Shown: positions 33,601-39,327 of the stretch, one piece after another
How positions within the stretch are numbered: position 1 is the first letter of the stretch
Layout of the letters: the number at the start of each line of letters is the position of its first letter
Assembly: GCF_000003605.2 (NCBI RefSeq)
Contig: NW_003137822.1
Coordinates: 95,656 to 134,982, forward strand
DNA from: Saccoglossus kowalevskii
Lineage: Eukaryota > Hemichordata > Enteropneusta > Harrimaniidae
Direction: 5' to 3'
Length of the DNA stretch: 39,327 nt
The notes under the pieces: model-generated
The model's database searches: none
Told to the model about the DNA's origin: nothing
What the model saw: the letters and a program-made list of their open reading frames with translations, nothing else
Position numbers and translations under genes: made by a program

Positions 33601-33836
33601 GTGACGCCACTTACGTTTTCCGTTTCTCCGTAATATAATTGTGTTTTCTTCAGGCAAAACCACTGCCGTTTCCATTTATGCGTAAGTCTCGTCCTCTTCG
33701 TCAGCCATCCTGTCTTACAATGATCCTGTTCTTCCTGTGGCTCGTCTGTACCACTGTTGTCCCCGTTTACCGCCGGGTTTTCGCTGTTTTCCACGGGAGA
33801 AGATTGACTCTCCTCTCTTCGTTCCTGTTCCGCCAT
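24460..33836 (-). CDS. Small PH-domain protein with C-terminal CaaX-like box, two coding exons
   Basis: Exons 33836-33615 (74 codons) and 24678-24460 (72 codons plus stop) join in phase 0 to give 146 aa. Residues 1-40 are acidic and Ser/Glu/Gln-rich, likely disordered. Residues 41-131 form one PH domain: KTGWLTKRTRLTHKWKRQWF for strands 1-2, LYYGETEN, FVFQLKPKDSSRIHYIHADS, and the C-terminal helix with the invariant Trp123 (QQEWMQAI). The protein ends ACLIQ: Cys143 with two aliphatic residues and Gln fits a farnesylation-type CaaX box. A role at membranes is inferred; no enzyme domain is present. Relative to GRP1/cytohesin-type domains the first lysine is kept (Lys47), but the second Arg of the KRRW motif is Gln58, so strong PIP3 binding is doubtful. 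The intron of 8936 bases uses GTAAGT and TTTGCAG. I cannot assign a named orthologue. Confidence 0.8.
27480..28277 (+). mobile_element. Non-autonomous element with internal repeats and terminal hairpin
   Basis: Blocks recur about every 180-200 or 370 bases: CATGTCAGAGATATGGCTCT, AAAACAAAATGGCTGCCAGT with CGGCCATTTTGAATCTCATC, and CAAGTTTGAACAAAATCCAT. Many units contain self-complementary AAAATGGC and GCCATTTT cores. The 3' end is a strong hairpin: AGTCCCCGTT and TCGGAC pair with GTCCGA and ACGGGGACT (28231-28267). A hairpin ending in CTAA is reminiscent of Helitron-type 3' ends, but the element is not assigned. A decayed relative lies at 1-435. Confidence 0.65.
29845..29893 (-). other. Possible exon interrupted by a stop codon
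   Basis: On the minus strand, ATGGCAAATTATGGTCTTAA enters AATAGCC and then an open stretch PAEKLIRDGDLE that ends at a perfect GAG|GTGAGT donor. The start context CAAGATGGC resembles the real PH-gene start (CAAGATGGCG). Phase 0 at the donor matches the last PH exon, but a TAG lies between the ATG and the open stretch. It could be an untranslated alternative first exon, a relic exon, or chance. Confidence 0.3.
32198..33182. repeat. 30-bp minisatellite, about 32 copies
   Basis: The consensus unit is TATCGTGTATGCAGTGTATA then TGCACTAACC. About a third of units have GTGCATATGCAC, a perfect 12-base palindrome; others have GTGTATATGCAC. A 10-base extra piece lies near 32430-32440, a 5-6 base one near 32671, and a shortened unit near 32840. 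Since 30 is a multiple of 3, ten-residue periodic open frames occur on both strands; they are not genes. It lies in the PH-gene intron about 430 bases past exon 1. Confidence 0.92.
33615..33836 (-). CDS. PH-domain gene, first coding exon
   Basis: Start ATG at 33836-33834 in the context CAAGATGGCG, a good initiation context. It ends at GAAAAC|GTAAGT, a consensus donor. Encodes the acidic N-terminus (MAEQERREESQSSPVENSEN and on) and PH strands 1-3. Confidence 0.82.
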
Positions 33837-36812
33837 CTTGATTGAGGGCTGTCCTGGGGCACAGTTGTTTGTTTGTTGTTTGTTCTTTTGTTTACATTAC
33901 ATACGCTGTATAATTGGCACTGATGGAGTCCCAGGTGCCATATTACACTGTAAAGTGAAGTCGTTTTTGTTTTGTTTTGTTTGTTTTTTTTCGTTTCCAC
34001 TGTTATACAAACAGTAACATACAATTATTATGTTATTCTATAAAATGTTCGATGTACCTTGGTTGGACCATGGAGCTCCATGGTTGGACCTGATGGGACG
34101 TCAATACTAGTACTTGCCTCACACATTTTTTTCATGTTTCGATCTCGCACTGCAGCAACAAAATCGAGAAGTCGTGAAAAAGTGGTGTGTACCATTGTGT
34201 AGACGCAGTGTAACGATTATCACACAAAAATTATATTTCCTGGCAAAGTTTGGCGTGATTGCGTTGAAATTCAAGTTGGTTGTTGGAATTGTGAGAATTA
34301 TGGTTGCTATAGTACTACTACTATCGTAGTCTGAGAATTCACGTTTCCAAATCGAGACCATGACCCTTCATTTTCATATACATGTATATGCATTTTTTTA
34401 ATTTAATATGTTCCCATGGATTCTCTATCTAATTTCCCTGATTTACTCCTTCAAAAAATACACAAACACTAGTGTAAAATAGTGTACATTATTTATATAT
34501 TCAATATTTTTATGTATTTCAAGTACTATGCTCATTTTAGCACAAGTTCAATGCAACTGGGTAGAATAGGATTAGGAATAAAATCATAGAATTTGAAACT
34601 ATAATATTGTGTCCAAAAAAAAATATTGCCCAAGGATGCTTAGTTATGTAATAATAATAATTATCTTTATTGTGTTCGTATCCCTGTTAGGATTTTGAAT
34701 AAAATGCAATACTTATGTGAGAAGGGACAAACAAACAATTAAAGTGAGAATAAAAATACACACAAGAAAAGAAAAAAATTACAAGCATATAAAAGCCAAG
34801 GACAGTTTAGTCGACCATCGTTTCACCTACATCTGTTCCTCGGAAACGAGTGATTTTGACGATGTCAAATATAAAACTCGGATACAGTCCGGCGAGCCGA
34901 TTGCTACGTCCCAGTTAATTTCATTGGCATTTAAAATTTCCTTATTTTGATGTTTGAGCTCTAAGTTCTATTGTTATTTTACATGTTCTTGTGTATATTA
35001 CTAGTACTGAAATCAGTGAAAATAGCGGAATTAATAGCGTCTTGAATTTTCAAGGTGAATGTTCTGGCAAGGCAAGGCAAAGCAAAGTAAAGCCGAGTTC
35101 GGAATGTACGAACGGAACAACATCGTGCAGGCGGACGTTGGAACTCAGTGAATAATTAATCCTTTACAGTAATAAATTCCGCTGAGGGCAGCGTATCAAA
35201 CAAGGGCCAGCGGGTCTTTTCTGACTTTTTTTCAGGAATCAAAGCTACGTTTATATAATTGTAATGCATGTAATGTGGCATGGGTAGGTCCATTTTATGT
35301 TTAGCCAATTCAAGAGGTGGGCTTTTCTTGAAAATGTGTTTCACTGGGTGGATTTTTGACGAATTTTGCCTCTTGGGCCGAGATTCTCACAGTTGGTGCC
35401 TCACATACCTGTATATAAATAATACAAGTGATCTTTCCGGGCGCGAGCTAAAAACGAATCGAGTCTATCTGAAATCAATATTTTTATTTAGTTTTTCTAA
35501 TGCTATCTGACAAGATTTTGCGGTCGCACTAGAAGGTGAAAACCCAACTAAAATATTTATTTGACACAAAACAACAGATTTCTCGATTTCTCTATTGTTG
35601 GTTGTACCATAATTATATACAGCGCCCTCCTGCAGCAAATTTGTATTAATTCTCGTTCGCTGGTTCCTTACGCCAGGATATGCGTCTGCTATTTGCGACG
35701 TTACTATCACAGACGCACTACCACCAGCTGCCTACGTATTACCGAATCGGAGAAAACAGACGGAGACAGCTAGAGTACAAACGCACACATGCTCTATCTT
35801 TATTTCAAACTTTCTCAACGCAAAACATTTCATTGATGCTTGAATTTACGGGAGCATAATGCAGAAGCGGGAAATTGGGAAGTCTCTATTTGGCCGCTCA
35901 CTGGGCATAATAATTACATATTCACAGATCTGGTCTGGTCAGAATAGACATCGTTGATTATGTAAAATGCATAATATACTAGTATTTGTCATAGTGTACA
36001 AATGATTAGACATTTCAAAGGTTTATACGTATCGTACGTTGACAGTCGCGGGATTGGCATACTGCATGCGAATGACAGTGTTAATATGCATAATTATATA
36101 TATATATAAAACACGCAGGCTGAAATGCACATTCTCACATACAAAAGAAGGCAATCTATTCTATTACTATCAATTCAATTTTACGCAAACACATATTAGA
36201 ATTCTAGGTTTTTAATACAACATAATTCGTATCAACACTTTATTCTTATTCTTAAATATGAATTGAAGCAAATGTACTTGTAACCAGACCCAGTGCGTGT
36301 GGCATTCCGTTTATTTATATCATAGTTCACCACATAATGTGAACTGCTGGAAAAGTATTGTAGTAATCAAAGACCGTATGCGGAAAGATCGACAATAATA
36401 TACTATTATATATTACATGTATATATATAATTATATAATAGCAAATCGCAAGTCTCTGTTTATTCTCGCAAACGCGCTTAATATATAGACTGCGCACTAA
36501 ACACGAGTTGCAACGTTACTTTTGTCAACCAGTAATTCATGCCGTTAGTCAGAGTCAAGTCGGTTAGCGCCGTAGAAAGTCTAATTTTCCATCTGCTTGA
36601 ATATACATTGTATATTGTGTTTCTATGTCTCCTTAGTATACAGTCATAGCTTCCTCCGTTATAGTAGGTCCTAGGTACGCCATGGGTAAATTCGAACCCA
36701 TTCCGAATTCGTCGCTGTTACAAGAACATAAAGAATGTACGTCACCAGATTACGTCACCGACTGGCCCGATCGTTCTTATTCCACTCATCGACGTTACAG
36801 TTGAACAAATAG
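33837..36812. other. Divergent intergenic region between the PH gene and the nuclear-type gene
   Basis: The two flanking genes point away from each other, so this 3-kb interval should hold both promoters. I see no clear TATA box. Contents: a 16-base palindrome CCATGGAGCTCCATGG (34068-34083), a probable LINE tail (34645-34710), and an AT-rich near-palindrome (36401-36441). Other open frames are short. Confidence 0.55.
34645..34740 (-). repeat. Probable LINE 3' tail remnant
   Basis: On the minus strand, TTGCATTTTATTCAAAATCC, then ACGAACACAATAAAGATAAT, ends in an ATT/ATTATT run. This looks like a CR1/L2-type 3' end with its short repeat tail. No coding part is recognised. Confidence 0.35.
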
Positions 36813-37028
36813 TTGAAGGCAGATATGTGTTCATTTCAGTCTCCGCGTGTACTCAAATCATACAGAAATGATTTAATCGAAATCAATCCTAAACACGTCA
36901 ACGGGAATCCATGTGACTGGTTGAAGTGCTTGGAAGATGATATCGGCGCGGAACTAACCATAAACTCGCACAACGAACCATCTAACTCAATAGTTGACAA
37001 GGAAGACACCAAAAACAAAATTATCTTG
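36813..37028 (+). CDS. Unidentified nuclear-type gene, exon 1
   Basis: 72 codons ending TTG|GTACGA. Encodes SPRVLKSYRNDLIEINP and NPCDWLKCLEDDIGAEL. The ATG at 36813 is the first in frame; a non-coding upstream exon is possible. Confidence 0.6.
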
Positions 37029-37939
37029 GTACGATGTTTTTACAATAGTTTATTTAACACAGTGAATATTTAATTAAAAAATTAGTGTATTTAAAACGTT
37101 CTTCAACAATCTTTACACGTTTTTTAATGATTCAGAACTTGTTTTTCAGGGTGCTACTTGCCAACCATTACCAGAGGTTCAGTTTCAAGTTGACCCCAAG
37201 AAAAAAGAGCACATTAAACAGAAGCCGGTGTCGGGAGAGCCCGGCCGCCTGAAAGAAAACCAGCGCCAAATCAGATTGAACACCGTTATTAACGGGCATT
37301 CATATGCTTCTTCGCATGGTCGTCCAGAAAAGACAACGATATCTAATCCAACTGAGCGAACTGGCAAGAAAAGAGCAAGGCGGCGAGCAGATTCACCATC
37401 GAAAGGAACTGCCAAGAGAGCAAGACATGTGGACCTCGTTGATTCATTTGAAGCTGCTCATGCGCTTCTCAGTTTGGCGGAATTAATTATTGAACGAGAA
37501 CCACAGAAATCAAAGAAGACTACTGCATATGGAAAGGTAATTGTGACTCTTTGTTCAATCTCTTTGAACATATATGTATTTACGTATTCGTGGATAATTT
37601 CATTGTACCTTGCCCAATACTGTCACTTGAGTTAAAATATTAATCATATTTGCACATTTTCAGAATACTTACTCTGAGCGAACACAAAGGGAAAACACTG
37701 TGACGATCGACAATGACGTGTTTGGTAGAATGATCGAGATGATACGATACAAGGAAGGTTATTACACCGCGCCGACTGAGCCGGAAGATTATTCATCGTG
37801 GGTTGACGTTGTCAATGATTCGAAGAGCGGCATTAAGTTAGACAGAAAAACCAACTTGATTTACACGAAAGAGGCGGGACTAACAATGCAACAAGAGAAA
37901 AAAAGGAAAATCAAGAGGAAACAAATTTTCGACATTTGA
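36813..37939 (+). CDS. Unidentified basic, probably nuclear protein, three exons (292 aa)
   Basis: Exons 36813-37028 (72 codons), 37150-37536 (129) and 37664-37939 (91 plus TGA), all joined in phase 0 with good sites (TTG|GTACGA, TTTTTCAG, AAG|GTAATT, CATTTTCAG). An in-frame ATG also lies at 36825. Residues 145-164 are a bipartite nuclear localisation signal: KKRARRR, spacer, KRAR. Residues about 168-187 (VDLVDSFEAAHALLSLAELI) form a likely amphipathic helix with an AAxALLSL core. The third exon has YKEGYYTAPTEPEDYSSW and ends in a strongly basic tail KKRKIKRKQIFDI. No enzyme motif, zinc finger or membrane segment. I do not recognise the family; a chromatin or transcription role is inference from composition. 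Confidence 0.65.
37150..37536 (+). CDS. Unidentified nuclear-type gene, exon 2
   Basis: 129 codons between TTGTTTTTCAG and GTAATT. Rich in Lys, Arg, Ser and Pro. Contains the bipartite localisation signal and the AAHALLSLAE helix. Confidence 0.7.
37664..37939 (+). CDS. Unidentified nuclear-type gene, exon 3
   Basis: 91 codons plus TGA after TTGCACATTTTCAG. Contains NDVFGRMIEMIRYKEGYYTA and TEPEDYSSWVDVVND, then the basic C-terminus. Confidence 0.7.
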   Translation, partial: NTYSERTQRENTVTIDNDVFGRMIEMIRYKEGYYTAPTEPEDYSSWVDVVNDSKSGIKLDRKTNLIYTKEAGLTMQQEKKRKIKRKQIFDI

Positions 37940-39327
37940 TCACTTTCGAATATTATTTTATTTTGTAATATCTTACACTGATCATGCAGATTGAAAAAAA
38001 GTCACCGGAAACCTGGAGAAAAATCATCAGACGAAAAAGAGTCTTCCCACCATTTCGAGAGATTCAAGTTGCTAGAAGGAAAATCAGAGTTAAATGTACA
38101 TTGTCTATATTTTGATTATTATATATAAATTAAATTTATTGAAAACTTCTTGAGTTGTATGTATCTTTCAACGTGTAAAGTGTCCAGATATGTTTGTTGC
38201 ATAAAATAATGGCGGTCTATATTTTATACTTGACTCGATCTTCCACATATTGTTTCAACGTTACTATCAAAACTGGCAGCTAGGCAAATAATATAATTCG
38301 CCCTCTTTTCAGTAAAATACGATACCATCATTACTAGCATATGATTTGTGAGTGAAAGTTTAGTGGAAACCAACCAGTTTTGAAATTGTAAAATAGCACA
38401 TGTACAGTGTGTCATTCGCCCGAGGAAGAGTCGCAGTAGTGCAGCAGCAAGAGACTGGAACTGAATCTAATAGGAAACAATATTATCGAGCTTGAAACGC
38501 AAAAGCCACGGTTTTCAGTTTCGAAGCGGACCTCCAAAAAGATTTTCTTTCAAATTGGCAGGAATATTGCACACTCTTCTAAATCGTAGTATCGAGAAAT
38601 TCATATCTGTTAATGTGGCCCAGTCGCGACAATGTTATTGTGTTATTTGATAATTTCTTTCAATAAAATTGCAAAGGGTAGGGCAGTCCGTCTATCTAAA
38701 TGTATTTGCTTATTATTCTAAAACCAATTGGTTTTTACTAAAATTCCATTCGCAAATCTAAGACTTGCTTATTCACATAAATATTATTCTGAAATATAAA
38801 AATGTCTTCTCTTGCAACAAGTTACTAGTATTTCGAAATAGAGAGAATTACACAGTAAAATCTGTAACTGATTGCTTTACTGAACACTGAACGTGTCAAA
38901 ATTCTGAAAATTCTGATTAAAAGTAATTTACTTATTTGAAATTGTGCAACTTTGTGGCTAATTTAAATATACCTCTTTTAACACATAATATTATGGTTAG
39001 TAATCGACGTTGTTTGAGGTTGTTGACAGGCATTAAATAGGGTGAAAATTGAAAGAAAATCGTGTTACAAAATACCAAAATTCTACATAAAAATTTACAT
39101 AATTTACATTTACATAAAAAAAAAACATTAAATAAAAACATAGTGTAAATGTTGGTTACATAGTATCAAGAATACTCTCCATAAAGGTGTGCGTGAAACG
39201 TAGTGGGAACAAACGCCCTCTGCGAGGATTACTCTAATTGAAGAAAGGAAGTGGCTGACAAACGGTCCCAACTACTAGTGTACCATCCTGCGTAACAAGG
39301 GTCACGCGCCATCCTCCGGTAACCCCA
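37940..39327. other. Downstream non-coding sequence
   Basis: A short open stretch after a CATGCAG at 37982-37988 (IEKKSPETWRKIIRRKRVFP and on to a stop at about 38115) looks protein-like but has no donor to pair with. An AATAAA near 38663 could serve as a distant poly(A) signal. Otherwise nothing is recognised to the window end. Confidence 0.4.

Larger units (their letters stand above)
24679..33614 (-). other. Intron of the PH-domain gene (8.9 kb)
   Basis: No other convincing exon was found on the minus strand except a stop-containing candidate at 29845-29893. The interval contains the composite repeat at 27480-28277 and the 30-bp minisatellite at 32198-33182. Other open frames are short and show no codon-like pattern. 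Confidence 0.65.

Noticed and set aside
36680-36710. tRNA gene on the minus strand (GGGTTCGAATTT)
   Set aside because: A B-box-like string alone; no A box at the right distance and no acceptor stem.
37990-38115. Fourth exon of the nuclear-type gene (IEKKSPETWRKIIRRKRVFP and on)
   Set aside because: The acceptor is fair, but the preceding exon ends in a clean TGA and has no GT donor in a suitable place.

Overview
This is an AT-rich animal nuclear window, with intron-split genes, canonical GT-AG and minor-class splice sites, LINE, DIRS, SINE and DNA-transposon debris, and minisatellites. The mix suggests an invertebrate metazoan such as a lophotrochozoan or non-vertebrate deuterostome; I cannot name the species. 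There is one assembly gap (363 N, 11577-11939).

Layout. 1-1500 (+): the last two coding exons of an unidentified gene. 2495-17640 (+): a complete 12-exon gene for MOCS3 (Uba4-type adenylyltransferase plus rhodanese sulfurtransferase), 469 aa by my splicing. Its introns carry a DNA transposon with a nested LINE fragment, an L2/CR1-like LINE end, a 22-bp minisatellite, a decayed DIRS tyrosine-recombinase retrotransposon running into the gap, and a PIF/Harbinger remnant. 17641-24459: no gene seen, only repeats. 24460-33836 (-): a two-exon gene for a 146-aa PH-domain protein ending in a CaaX-like box, with an 8.9-kb intron holding a 30-bp minisatellite. 36813-37939 (+): a three-exon gene for a 292-aa basic, probably nuclear, protein of unknown family. 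The rest to 39327 is non-coding as far as I can see.

What stands out. (1) Three of the eleven MOCS3 introns look minor-spliceosomal (U12-type): one AT-AC intron starting ATATCCTTTT, and two GT-AG introns starting GTATCCTTT with U12-like branch sites. The exon joins they predict restore the conserved MOCS3 protein exactly. (2) In two other introns of the same gene, the authentic 5' splice site and the end of its exon have been copied into a tandem array in the intron (29-bp unit in intron 7, about 40-bp unit in intron 4). This leaves rows of decoy donors, all downstream of an early in-frame stop. (3) The PH protein is small, possibly prenylated, and lacks one arginine usually used for phosphoinositide binding.

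The genes do not form an operon-like unit. MOCS3 is a housekeeping enzyme of molybdenum cofactor synthesis and tRNA thiolation; no functional link to the flanking PH protein or the nuclear-type protein is visible.
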